Shown piece by piece: positions 1 to 5,754 of a stretch of DNA of 5,902 nucleotides. Position 1 is the stretch's first letter; every line of letters starts with the position of its first letter. The position numbers were made by a program, and so were the translations under genes. The notes below the pieces were generated by a model that searched no databases, was not told where the DNA came from, and saw nothing but the letters and a program-made list of their open reading frames with translations. Origin of the DNA: Candidatus Altarchaeales archaeon (GTDB lineage Archaea > Altiarchaeota > Altiarchaeia > IMC4 > QMZM01); assembly GCA_003663115.1 (NCBI GenBank), contig QMZJ01000081.1:1-5902 (forward strand), given 5' to 3'.

Positions 1-143
1 CCTCAGAGGTATCTATATAATCCATTATCTTATTCTTAAAAATTATATAAATAAGGGGGTAAAAATAATATATAGTTTGAATAATATATAGTTTATATAG
101 TTTATTTAGATTTTTTTATATTCTCGAGCGATCAGAATATATC
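1..143 (+). promoter_or_regulatory. AT-rich upstream region with promoter elements for the small gene at 144
   Basis: No gene is visible here. The stretch is very AT-rich and holds several TATA-like runs, for example TTATATAA near 44-51 and TTTATATAG near 92-100. An archaeal TATA box about 25 bases upstream of the transcription start would suit the one at 92-100, giving a short leader before the ATG at 144. No clear Shine-Dalgarno sequence precedes that ATG. A 15-base direct repeat (64-78 and 80-94) overlaps the promoter candidates and is listed separately. The left edge cuts off any upstream gene, so what the region separates is unknown. Confidence 0.5.
64..103. repeat. Short AT-rich direct repeats over the promoter
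   Basis: AATAATATATAGTTT occurs exactly at 64-78 and again at 80-94, a period of 16 bases. A shorter third copy, ATATAGTTT, follows at 95-103. The tract sits about 40-80 bases upstream of the ATG at 144 and overlaps the best TATA candidates. It could be a protein-binding array or simply low-complexity expansion. The sequence is too AT-rich to decide. Confidence 0.6.
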
Positions 144-347
144 ATGGTCAAATTGAATGTTATCGAGAGTGCTCACAGAACAAACATCAGGAGACTGATC
201 GATGAATTTGGAGAGGACTATGAGAGTGAGATAATGAGGTTGTATAATACTCAAAGGAAAGTCGAGGAGAGGAGTGCGAGGATAACTGATTTTATACCGA
301 TCTTTGTATACAGGACGGTGAGAGAAGTCCTGAGGAAAAGATATTAA
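144..347 (+). CDS. Small helical protein resembling the three-helix-bundle (DUF3562-like) family
   Basis: A 67-residue protein of unknown function. It is charged, predicted all-helical, and has no signal peptide or membrane span. Three helix-like segments can be seen: residues 8-22 (SAHRTNIRRLIDEFG), 25-45 (ending near VEERSARI), and 46-66 (DFIPIFVYRTVREVLRKR). The pattern of an Ala-Arg-Ile turn, then D-F-hydrophobic-P-hydrophobic, then a Val-Arg-x-x-Leu-Arg tail matches my memory of the DUF3562 family, small three-helix dimerisation domains of unknown role. I could not search for this. The ATG at 144 is the first start and lies a plausible distance from upstream TATA boxes. The radical SAM gene begins 117 bases downstream on the same strand, so co-transcription is possible. 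A second frame stays open past its stop (see 290-454). Confidence 0.65.
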   Translation: MVKLNVIESAHRTNIRRLIDEFGEDYESEIMRLYNTQRKVEERSARITDFIPIFVYRTVREVLRKRY

Positions 348-454
348 GAGGTTCTTCTGTTAAAGGATTCTTGAGGGATTTGAAGGAAAAAGGACAATTT
401 TATCTGTTAAATGAGCCCTATGAATGGATTATGAAAGCTGAGAAAAAGGATTGA
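290..454 (+). other. Short open stretch overlapping and following the 67-aa gene; possible remnant or tiny ORF
   Basis: In the frame one base back from the small gene, the sequence is open from 290 to a TGA at 452-454. The part beyond the small gene reads like protein, including EKGQFYLLNEPYEWIM, with balanced hydrophobic and charged residues. It has no ATG or GTG start near its beginning. The only early starts are TTG at 371, preceded closely by AAAGGA, and TTG at 380; from 371 the product would be 27 residues. It could be a tiny gene, the remnant of a longer one, or the tail of the 67-aa protein reached by a -1 shift near the AAAA at 336-339. It could equally be chance, since the region is purine-rich and such stretches stay open easily. 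Confidence 0.2.
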
Positions 455-464
455 TTCATCCTTT
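445..464 (+). promoter_or_regulatory. Perfect inverted repeat abutting the radical SAM start codon
   Basis: AAAGGAT (445-451) and ATCCTTT (458-464) are exact reverse complements around a six-base loop, and the ATG follows at 465. The left arm contains the only purine-rich AAAGGA stretch near this start, so a hairpin in the mRNA would pair away a potential ribosome-binding site. The stem has only two G-C pairs and would be weak, so a regulatory role is speculative. Confidence 0.35.
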
Positions 465-1553
465 ATGCCTGAATTCTATAATAATAACATGCTCAGAGGA
501 GAGGTCAAGGGAATTCCAACTGAAAGGAGGATTGACAAGAGGGTTATGGACCAGATGTACGAAGAGGGATTCCTGTACATGAAATACGGAGCCTACGCCA
601 GAAGAACCCACGGATGCAAGATCTTTAAGGTTCCGATGAATGCTGGCTTTACCTGTCCGAATTGGGATGGGAGATTGAGCAGTGATGGATGTATATACTG
701 TCCGGACTTTGCAAGACAGTTCACCTACGAGAGCTTCAGGAGGGTAATTACAAAGGATATAAGGGAACAGGTTGAGGATCAGATAGACTATTATAAGAGG
801 AAGGGCGCTGGAGAAAAGGCTCTGGTATATATAGCATTCGGTACCAACACATATAAACCCCTAAATGAATTGAAGAGGATATATGATGCAACCCTGGACC
901 ATCCAGATGTCATTGGCCTGACCATAGGAACCAGGCCAGATTGTGTACCGAGAGAGGTTTTGGATCTACTTGGAAGCTATGTAAATGAGGGCTATGAAAT
1001 ATGGTTGGAGCTTGGACAGCAATCCGTGCATTATCACACAGAAGAGAGAACAAACAGGCAGCATGGTCTTGCAGAGTGTATAAGGACCATTAAAGAGTGC
1101 CATAAGAGAGGTATATTATCCCTCGTCTTTCTCATCCTGGGTCTGCCCTATGAGACCCCCTCCGAGATGATAGAAACCGCAAGGGTTATCTCGGAAATAA
1201 AAGCGGATGCCGTAAAGATCTATCCATTACTGGTAATGAAGGGAACCAGATTAGCTAGGGAATACGAAACTGGGGGATACAGACCGATAAGCATGACAGA
1301 ATATGCCTCCCTTGTAGCAGACTTTTTAGAACACCTGAGCCCATATGTTTTAATTCAGAGGATCTCCAAAGACTGCGGGCTGGATGGAAAGGTAGTTCCG
1401 GAGTGGGATACCCACAGATTTATCGTAGGACCGAGGGTGGAAAAAATCCTGATGATCAGGGGAACCAAACAGGGTGCAAAATACAAGATGGGACTGGACG
1501 TAGAGGAACTGAAACCGATAAGTGCCGGGGTTACCGCAAGTGATGTACTGTAA
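465..1553 (+). CDS. Radical SAM protein, TIGR01212/YhcC-like family
   Basis: A 362-residue cytosolic radical SAM protein of the family containing E. coli YhcC, whose substrate is not established. The [4Fe-4S] cluster site is C64-PNWDGRLSSDG-C76-IY-C79. This CX11CX2C spacing is the form typical of this family rather than the classic CX3CX2C, and the preceding KVPMNAGFTCPN is also a family hallmark. Later landmarks are GTRPDC (155-160), WLELGQQS (180-187), the LILGLP strand near 223-228 and the KIYPLLVMKGT segment near 241-251. The C-terminal part (about 297-350) is the usual family tail. Conserved sequence starts near residue 37, so the first 35 residues are an unusual extension. An alternative start is Met28 at 546, preceded by AAAGGAGG (523-530) and GAGGG (539-543). 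The 465 start has no strong ribosome site. The stop lies one base from that of the convergent gene. The family call is firm, the function unknown. Confidence 0.9.
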   Translation: MPEFYNNNMLRGEVKGIPTERRIDKRVMDQMYEEGFLYMKYGAYARRTHGCKIFKVPMNAGFTCPNWDGRLSSDGCIYCPDFARQFTYESFRRVITKDIREQVEDQIDYYKRKGAGEKALVYIAFGTNTYKPLNELKRIYDATLDHPDVIGLTIGTRPDCVPREVLDLLGSYVNEGYEIWLELGQQSVHYHTEERTNRQHGLAECIRTIKECHKRGILSLVFLILGLPYETPSEMIETARVISEIKADAVKIYPLLVMKGTRLAREYETGGYRPISMTEYASLVADFLEHLSPYVLIQRISKDCGLDGKVVPEWDTHRFIVGPRVEKILMIRGTKQGAKYKMGLDVEELKPISAGVTASDVL

Positions 1554-1554
1554 A

Positions 1555-2466
1555 TTAAAGCCAGTTAAATTCTTGATCTCTCTTCAATTCCAGGAATTCC
1601 CTGATCTTTATCACCTTCTTTGGCTTCACCAGAATTTTTGCCTCCGTATTCATTACCCTCTGAATTAAGATTCTGCCCTCCCGCTTTACAGAGTTTACTA
1701 TATCTCTGATTTTATCTTCATCCCTCGATAGGGCTATTACTCCCCCCTCTCTGGATCTGGAGACCGTCAGTGCTCCCGCATCGAGCATCTTCTTAGCATT
1801 TTTATTTCTATATAAGAGGGAGTTCAATCTCATTGCGATATAAAGGTTTCCTCTCAGTGCCTCGTTCCATATTAGCTCTAATTCGTTCACGAAACTCAGT
1901 TCATTAGCATTAACCCCCTCCAACTCTTTCGGGATCAGGATCACCGCATGCAGAGATTCCATCTCCCCCCTTCTCAGTATCTCTCTCTTTTTATTATTCG
2001 CAATAATAAAACCGCCATAGAGACTGGCAGATGCCCGGTCGAATTGCACCCCGGAATCCATACATAGATCTATAATGCACTTTTTATCCACAATCTTTTC
2101 ATCTATGATCAAAAATTGCCCTCTCAGGTATTTGTCGATCCTGAGCTCATTTATCGCCCCGTGCTTTCTCGCCAGTACCCCCAATACGGAGAGGGCCGTT
2201 GCTACAGATATCGCTTCTTTCTCTCCGAAGCCCTTATCCGGCGGAATCTCGCTCTCTGTCTTTATCTCGAGACCATATTCGTATCCGAAGAATTTCAGAA
2301 CCCTTTTAGCGATATCCTTCGCCGTTTTATCCCTTGCCTTTATCCCTCTTCCATCCTCCAGAAGCCTTGCCATAGCTTTAACTTCCAGATCTATGGCAAA
2401 GGATGCGCCCTTATCAATTGCATCTACGATAACGCCCGTTCCATGGGCAGTTGCCTCAATTTCCAT
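1555..2466 (-). CDS. GHMP-superfamily protein of the archaeal shikimate kinase (aroK-like) type with degenerate ATP loops
   Basis: A 303-residue protein that aligns in order with archaeal shikimate kinase, the GHMP-fold enzyme that phosphorylates shikimate in aromatic amino acid synthesis. Shared landmarks are the N-terminal motif (residues 5-31, ATAHGTGVIVDAI through ASFAIDLEVKA), SEIPP leading into the P-loop position (72-76), FDRASASLYGG (142-152) in place of the usual DDATAS-YYGG, a mid-protein NEALRGN/LNSLLY region (201-218) and LDAGALT (228-234). What is missing matters: the ATP loop, normally GLKSSSA or GLSSSSA, is GFGEKEA (79-85), and the second glycine loop, normally SGTGPS, is SREGG (238-242). 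The second Asp of the DD pair is Arg144. About 27 residues extend beyond the usual C-terminus. The reading frame is intact, so this is not simple decay. It may be a diverged kinase, a protein with a new role, or a pseudoenzyme. The start at 2466 sits about 20 bases from a TATA box, suggesting a leaderless transcript. Family 0.75; kinase activity doubtful. Confidence 0.75.
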   Translation of the reverse strand: MEIEATAHGTGVIVDAIDKGASFAIDLEVKAMARLLEDGRGIKARDKTAKDIAKRVLKFFGYEYGLEIKTESEIPPDKGFGEKEAISVATALSVLGVLARKHGAINELRIDKYLRGQFLIIDEKIVDKKCIIDLCMDSGVQFDRASASLYGGFIIANNKKREILRRGEMESLHAVILIPKELEGVNANELSFVNELELIWNEALRGNLYIAMRLNSLLYRNKNAKKMLDAGALTVSRSREGGVIALSRDEDKIRDIVNSVKREGRILIQRVMNTEAKILVKPKKVIKIREFLELKRDQEFNWL

Positions 2467-2481
2467 CTTCTGATTCTGATA

Positions 2482-2490
2482 TTATTTATA
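2482..2490 (-). promoter_or_regulatory. TATA box for the shikimate-kinase-like gene
   Basis: Read on the minus strand this is TATAAATAA, a close match to the archaeal TATA consensus. It ends 16 bases before the ATG at 2466. With the usual spacing, transcription would begin at or very near the start codon, so the message is probably leaderless, in line with the absence of a clear Shine-Dalgarno site. Confidence 0.55.
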
Positions 2491-2510
2491 TTCGGGCGGA
2501 ATTATTAATG

Positions 2511-2566
2511 AATTTAAATTAAATCCATACCTATTATTGAATAAGCCATATATCTCTTTCGGGTGA
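2511..2566 (+). promoter_or_regulatory. Promoter and ribosome-binding site of the acylphosphatase gene
   Basis: An AT-rich TATA-like stretch (AATTTAAATTAAA, 2511-2523) is correctly placed for a start around 2540-2548. GGGTGA at 2561-2566 sits four bases before the ATG at 2571. GGTGA is complementary to the TCACC of archaeal 16S rRNA 3' ends, so this is a strong ribosome site and fixes the start codon. The 104-base gap also carries the divergent promoter at 2482-2490. Confidence 0.6.
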
Positions 2567-2570
2567 AAAA

Positions 2571-2852
2571 ATGGCGATAGTTCGAGCTCACGTCTACATC
2601 TCTGGCAGGGTGCAGGGTGTTTTTTTCAGGTCAAACACCCGGAATATGGCCGAGAAACTGGATTTGACCGGATGGGTCAGAAACCTACCCGATGGGAGGG
2701 TTGAAGCTGTTTTTGAGGGGGAGGAGAGCGATGTAAAGGAGATGCTCGAGTGGTGTCATAAAGGCCCCAGATATGCCTCCGTGTCGGATGTAGAGGTTAA
2801 ATTTGATAAGCCAACCGGGGAATTTGATAGATTTGAGATACGGTATTCCTGA
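2571..2852 (+). CDS. acyP: Acylphosphatase
   Basis: A 93-residue acylphosphatase, a small cytosolic enzyme that hydrolyses carboxyl-phosphate bonds such as in acetyl phosphate or 1,3-bisphosphoglycerate. The phosphate-cradle signature GRVQGVFFR occupies residues 12-20, ending in the catalytic Arg20. The catalytic Asn is Asn38 in GWVRNLPDGRVEA (34-46). The length is standard for the family and the ferredoxin-like fold is complete, ending in FDRFEIRYS. The start is fixed by GGGTGA four bases upstream. It appears to be a single-gene unit, transcribed away from the shikimate-kinase-like gene and towards purC, with 31 bases between the converging stops. Nothing around it suggests a dedicated substrate. 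Confidence 0.96.
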   Translation: MAIVRAHVYISGRVQGVFFRSNTRNMAEKLDLTGWVRNLPDGRVEAVFEGEESDVKEMLEWCHKGPRYASVSDVEVKFDKPTGEFDRFEIRYS

Positions 2853-2883
2853 TGACACGTGTGATATGCCTTCATCTCCTCTA

Positions 2884-3777
2884 TCAAATGAATAATATCC
2901 TACCGGTTATCCTTTCATACGCCTCAAGATACTTCTGGATCGTTTTTTGCACGATGTGATCGGGAAGCGAAGGTGCTGGAGGCTCCTTGTTCCACCCGAT
3001 ATCTACTAAATAGTCCCTGATGAACTGTTTGTCAAAACTCTTCTGTGGCATTCCCGGCTGATAGTCTTCAAGGGACCAGAATCTGGATGAATCCGGCGTC
3101 AATAGCTCGTCTATCAGGATTAATTCATCATCATACATACCAAATTCGAACTTTGAATCTGCAATTATTATCCCCTTGGATTCTGCTTTCTTGAATGCCT
3201 TTTCATAAATCGCTATGCTCTTCTCCTTTAGCTCATCTTTTAGGTCCTCCCCAACGAGTTCTGCGACCTTTTCCTCAGTAACATTCACATCGTGTCCCGT
3301 TTTAGCTTTTATTGCCGGTGTAAATATTGGCTCTGGAAGTCTTTCGGATTCACTGAGACCCTCTGGCAAGGATATCCCACACACGGATCCTTTTCTTTTG
3401 TACTCCTCCCACGCGGAACCGGCTATATACCCCCTGACAACACATTCTATATCTATCCTCTCTGCCTTCTTAACCAGCATCGATCTATCTTTCAGCAATT
3501 CAGAGTGCTCCCTCAATTTATCTGGAAATTTACTGACATCCGATGTAATCAGGTGGTTTTTTATAATATCCCTGGTAAAATTGAACCAGTATACTGAGAT
3601 TAGATTCAGAACCTTCCCCTTGTAGGGTATCCCACAGGGTAAAACGGAATCGAATGCAGAAATTCTGTCCGTCGCTACGATCAAGAGCTTGTCATTAAGG
3701 TCGTAGATGTCCCTGACCTTCCCCCTGAATAAAAGCCTTACCTCTTTCAAGTCCGTTTTTAAGACAGCCTTCTCCAT
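2884..3777 (-). CDS. purC: SAICAR synthetase (phosphoribosylaminoimidazole-succinocarboxamide synthase), long form
   Basis: A 297-residue enzyme of de novo purine synthesis that joins aspartate to CAIR using ATP to make SAICAR. Visible motifs are RGKVRDIYDL (18-27, nucleotide-binding region), ATDRISAFD (35-43), the first family signature ECVVRGYIAGSAW (111-123), PIFTPAIKAKTGHD (150-163), the second signature GIIIADSKFEFG (202-213) and DELLTPDSSRFW (223-234). The protein is full length and all key residues seem present. It is of the long, yeast ADE1-like type (about 300 residues) rather than the short form of about 240 residues. The start at 3777 lies one base after the RNase J stop, and no close ribosome site is seen, so translation probably depends on the upstream gene through termination-reinitiation. 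Its partner genes of the purine pathway are not in this window. Confidence 0.97.
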   Translation of the reverse strand: MEKAVLKTDLKEVRLLFRGKVRDIYDLNDKLLIVATDRISAFDSVLPCGIPYKGKVLNLISVYWFNFTRDIIKNHLITSDVSKFPDKLREHSELLKDRSMLVKKAERIDIECVVRGYIAGSAWEEYKRKGSVCGISLPEGLSESERLPEPIFTPAIKAKTGHDVNVTEEKVAELVGEDLKDELKEKSIAIYEKAFKKAESKGIIIADSKFEFGMYDDELILIDELLTPDSSRFWSLEDYQPGMPQKSFDKQFIRDYLVDIGWNKEPPAPSLPDHIVQKTIQKYLEAYERITGRILFI

Positions 3778-3778
3778 T

Positions 3779-5062
3779 TTACAGATCTATGCTGTCACCA
3801 TTCATAAGCAGGTGTATTTTTTTATTCATCTCATAACCCTCTTCCGCCGCCAATGCGGCATAGGCACTTCGCATGTCAATGCTCCCGTGGCAGGGAACGA
3901 TATGATCGGGTTTTATCAATTTCAATAGATATCTATGATCCTCTCGCGCTGCATGACCCGATACATGAATGTCATCAAATATGTTAACCCCAAAAGACCT
4001 CAACTTCGTCTCGAGTACATACCTAGTTGCCCTGTTTATCGGGGTTGGAATCACCCCCGCACACAATAGAACCGAATCACCTTTATGAAGCTTAAAAGGA
4101 AATGTACCATCAACCAGTCTAGAAAGTACCGAATCCGGCTCACCCTGATGTCCCGTAGCCAGGAGGAAATAATCACTTCTGTTGTTTTTAATCTCTTTCA
4201 ATGAGTTTGTAATCGCTTTAGAGGTTGATAACAATTTAGCATTAAATGGGAGATCCAATAAACCAAACCTCTGAGCAAGTTCAATATTCCTCAATAGGGA
4301 CTTACCGAGGATCAGGAGGGTCCTGTCCAGCTTCTCCGCCTCGGTGAGGATGGATTGTATCCTCTCAATGTGCGTCGAGAATGTCGTTGCTATAATCAGT
4401 CCATTATCGATAAACTCCATGACATCCTTTAATTTCTCCCTTACTATCGCTTCAGATGGTGTTTTTCCTTTCTCCTGGCTTCTCGTTGATTCAACGATCA
4501 GGACCTTAACGTTGCCCTTTCCAAGCTCCCTTAATCTTTTATAATCGGGTCTTGCAATCGTTGAATGGTTATCAAATCGAAAATCACTGGCGTAAACGAC
4601 ATCCCCCTCGGGAGTGTGCAAAACAACCAGGGAGCTATAAGGAATGCTGTGGGTTATCTCAACTAACTCAACAGAAATTTCCTTTGATATCTCGAATTCA
4701 TCGTTATAATCTATTGAATAAAAATCACCCTCCTGGCACTCTCTCCTCCCGATCTCTGTCGTATAGTGGGTTGAGATTATCGGGACCCTCGGTTTGTTTA
4801 TGGGCAGTGCGCCGATATGATCCAGATGCCCGTGGGATATCACCTGTGCTGTTACACCCTTTAAGCGTTCTATCTCCGGGATAACATCCATCCTCACCAG
4901 ATCCTCAAGACTCCACTTTTTTAATGCTTCTATCTCTCTGTCGTACATCTGCAATGTATCCAACCTGATGCCATTATCTATCGCTATCGTTTCCTCACCT
5001 ATGGAAACACCTGTCATATTCCTTCCCACTGCCTTGTAACCACCAACTGCCGTTATTTTCAT
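3779..5062 (-). CDS. rnj: Archaeal RNase J (beta-CASP metallo-beta-lactamase exoribonuclease)
   Basis: A 427-residue archaeal RNase J, a 5'-to-3' exoribonuclease of the beta-CASP family that processes and degrades RNA in the cytosol. The metallo-beta-lactamase zinc site is visible as H77-G-H79-L-D81-H82, with H138 and D160 as further ligands and H392 (VPCHG) as the last one. The beta-CASP motifs are VES at 190-192, ATGHQGEP ending at 309, and VSGHAAREDH (367-376). GHQGEP and the length of about 430 residues, lacking the C-terminal domain of bacterial RNase J, match the archaeal branch. GAGGA (minus strand, at 5069-5073) is a well-placed ribosome site that confirms the start at 5062. It leads an apparent operon with purC, one base downstream. 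Isoprenoid-pathway genes that accompany it in some archaea are absent here. Confidence 0.94.
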   Translation of the reverse strand: MKITAVGGYKAVGRNMTGVSIGEETIAIDNGIRLDTLQMYDREIEALKKWSLEDLVRMDVIPEIERLKGVTAQVISHGHLDHIGALPINKPRVPIISTHYTTEIGRRECQEGDFYSIDYNDEFEISKEISVELVEITHSIPYSSLVVLHTPEGDVVYASDFRFDNHSTIARPDYKRLRELGKGNVKVLIVESTRSQEKGKTPSEAIVREKLKDVMEFIDNGLIIATTFSTHIERIQSILTEAEKLDRTLLILGKSLLRNIELAQRFGLLDLPFNAKLLSTSKAITNSLKEIKNNRSDYFLLATGHQGEPDSVLSRLVDGTFPFKLHKGDSVLLCAGVIPTPINRATRYVLETKLRSFGVNIFDDIHVSGHAAREDHRYLLKLIKPDHIVPCHGSIDMRSAYAALAAEEGYEMNKKIHLLMNGDSIDL

Positions 5063-5150
5063 TTTATTTCCTCAATATTTACTTTTGGAATTTATTCTTA
5101 AAGTCTAATGGGTATTTATGCAACAAAGCAACGAGAGTTCTATGAGGATA

Positions 5151-5270
5151 TCATGACCTTTACCCGAGATCCTCTGATTTTGTCGAGGTTTTGACATGAT
5201 TTTATCATTTTAGTCATGAAAAAACCGAAAAGTATTTATATGAGTCATGACTAAATCATAATACTCATGA
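5151..5270. promoter_or_regulatory. Phased TCATGA operator array upstream of the regulator
   Basis: The palindrome TCATGA occurs exactly at 5151-5156, 5214-5219, 5245-5250 and 5265-5270, with a one-mismatch copy ACATGA at 5194-5199. The centre-to-centre steps are 43, 20, 31 and 20 bases, close to four, two, three and two helical turns, so all sites lie on about the same face of DNA. The copy at 5243-5252 extends to the perfect ten-base palindrome AGTCATGACT. TTTAGTCATGA (5209-5219) is repeated inverted at 5245-5255. These sites bracket the TATA box and the expected start of transcription. This looks like a repressor operator, most simply for the downstream winged-helix protein; which protein binds is inferred. 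Confidence 0.7.
5225..5241 (+). promoter_or_regulatory. BRE and TATA box for the regulator gene
   Basis: TATTTATAT at 5233-5241 is a good archaeal TATA box. The purine-rich CCGAAAAG just before it (5225-5232) fits a TFB recognition element. Transcription would begin near 5260-5265, giving a leader of about 15-20 bases before the ATG at 5280. No Shine-Dalgarno sequence is visible in that leader. TCATGA motifs lie just upstream of the BRE, two to four bases downstream of the TATA box, and over the expected transcription start. Confidence 0.65.
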
Positions 5271-5279
5271 TATTTAACG

Positions 5280-5744
5280 ATGAAAGATTCTCTCACAGAT
5301 TATGACAAGGAATTCGAGGAGATCGTAGGTAACCTCTCCGACACGATACACGATATGAGTGATCCAGTGTCTATAGCTACAATGCTGTATACACTGGTTG
5401 AGGAGAGAAAGAGTAGCAACCTGGTGATAAGAGATATTAATGCAAAATTTGACAGTATCCTAGAGAAACTGAAAGAGATTTCCACGAGGCTAAATGAACT
5501 TGAAAGTAGATCAGGTACTCCCTCAGTGGAACATGCCACGTTCGAACTCTCCGACAGGGATAGGGAGATATTAGATTATGTAACCAAGAATAAAAGAGTC
5601 TGTGCCGACGACATTCAAGAAAAGTTTAAATACAGGGGAAGGAATGCAGCATCTGCACGCCTTAGCAAGCTATTCAGAGAGGGGTTATTGGAAAAGGTAT
5701 ATGTCGGAAGGAAGGTTTACTATCAACGCAGGGTCCCCGATTAG
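5280..5744 (+). CDS. Winged helix-turn-helix transcriptional regulator with N-terminal coiled coil
   Basis: A 154-residue predicted DNA-binding protein. Residues 1-40 are acidic and helical. Residues about 40-77 form a likely coiled coil, with heptad-like hydrophobics through INAKFDSILEKLKEISTRLNELE, probably for dimerisation. A short linker (78-87) leads to a winged-helix domain at about 89-151: LSDRDREILDYV (helix 1), ADDIQEKFKY (helix 2), RNAASARLSKLFREG (recognition helix, 121-135) and the wing YVGRKVYYQRR (141-151). Domain order and motifs resemble a group of archaeal regulators of unknown target. There are no metal-binding Cys/His clusters and no ligand-binding domain is apparent. The ATG at 5280 suits the TATA box at 5233-5241; Met26 is a weaker alternative. 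The TCATGA array across its own promoter suggests autoregulation, and divergence from rnj-purC makes that operon a candidate second target. Regulator call firm, targets inferred. Confidence 0.82.
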   Translation: MKDSLTDYDKEFEEIVGNLSDTIHDMSDPVSIATMLYTLVEERKSSNLVIRDINAKFDSILEKLKEISTRLNELESRSGTPSVEHATFELSDRDREILDYVTKNKRVCADDIQEKFKYRGRNAASARLSKLFREGLLEKVYVGRKVYYQRRVPD

Positions 5745-5754
5745 GATCAACCCC

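Larger units (their letters stand above)
5063..5279. promoter_or_regulatory. Divergent intergenic region between rnj-purC and the regulator gene
   Basis: This gene-free region carries two divergent promoters. On the minus strand, CATAAATACC (plus 5111-5120) is a TATA candidate that would give a leader of about 25 bases containing the GAGGA ribosome site at 5069-5073. On the plus strand, a TATA box lies at 5233-5241. Five TCATGA-type motifs spread from 5151 to 5270 and are described separately. A weak inverted repeat, GAGGAT (5144-5149) with ATCCTC (5169-5174), is also present. Confidence 0.6.

Noticed and set aside
2075..2508. Two overlapping plus-strand open frames of about 130 codons opposite the shikimate-kinase-like gene
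   Set aside because: They lie wholly antisense to a gene with clear family landmarks, and the predicted proteins look like low-complexity Ser/Pro/Phe-rich shadows without motifs.
2855..2862. ACACGTGT palindrome between the acylphosphatase and purC stops
   Set aside because: Only eight bases, single copy, lies between converging gene ends where an operator is unlikely, and does not extend; treated as chance.
3215..3928. Plus-strand open frames opposite purC and the end of RNase J
   Set aside because: Fully antisense to two confidently identified genes, with no ribosome sites or recognisable domains.
4344..4884. Plus-strand open frames of 66 and 110 codons opposite RNase J
   Set aside because: Shadows of the RNase J frame; composition is Ser/Arg/Pro-rich and unlike a folded protein.
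5144..5174. GAGGAT...ATCCTC inverted repeat
   Set aside because: Six pairs around a loop of about 19 bases is weak and common by chance; mentioned only as part of the intergenic region.
5300..5539. Minus-strand open frame of 79 codons opposite the regulator
   Set aside because: Antisense to the coiled-coil region, where Glu/Lys codons read backwards give Ser/Leu/Phe; no promoter or homology signal.
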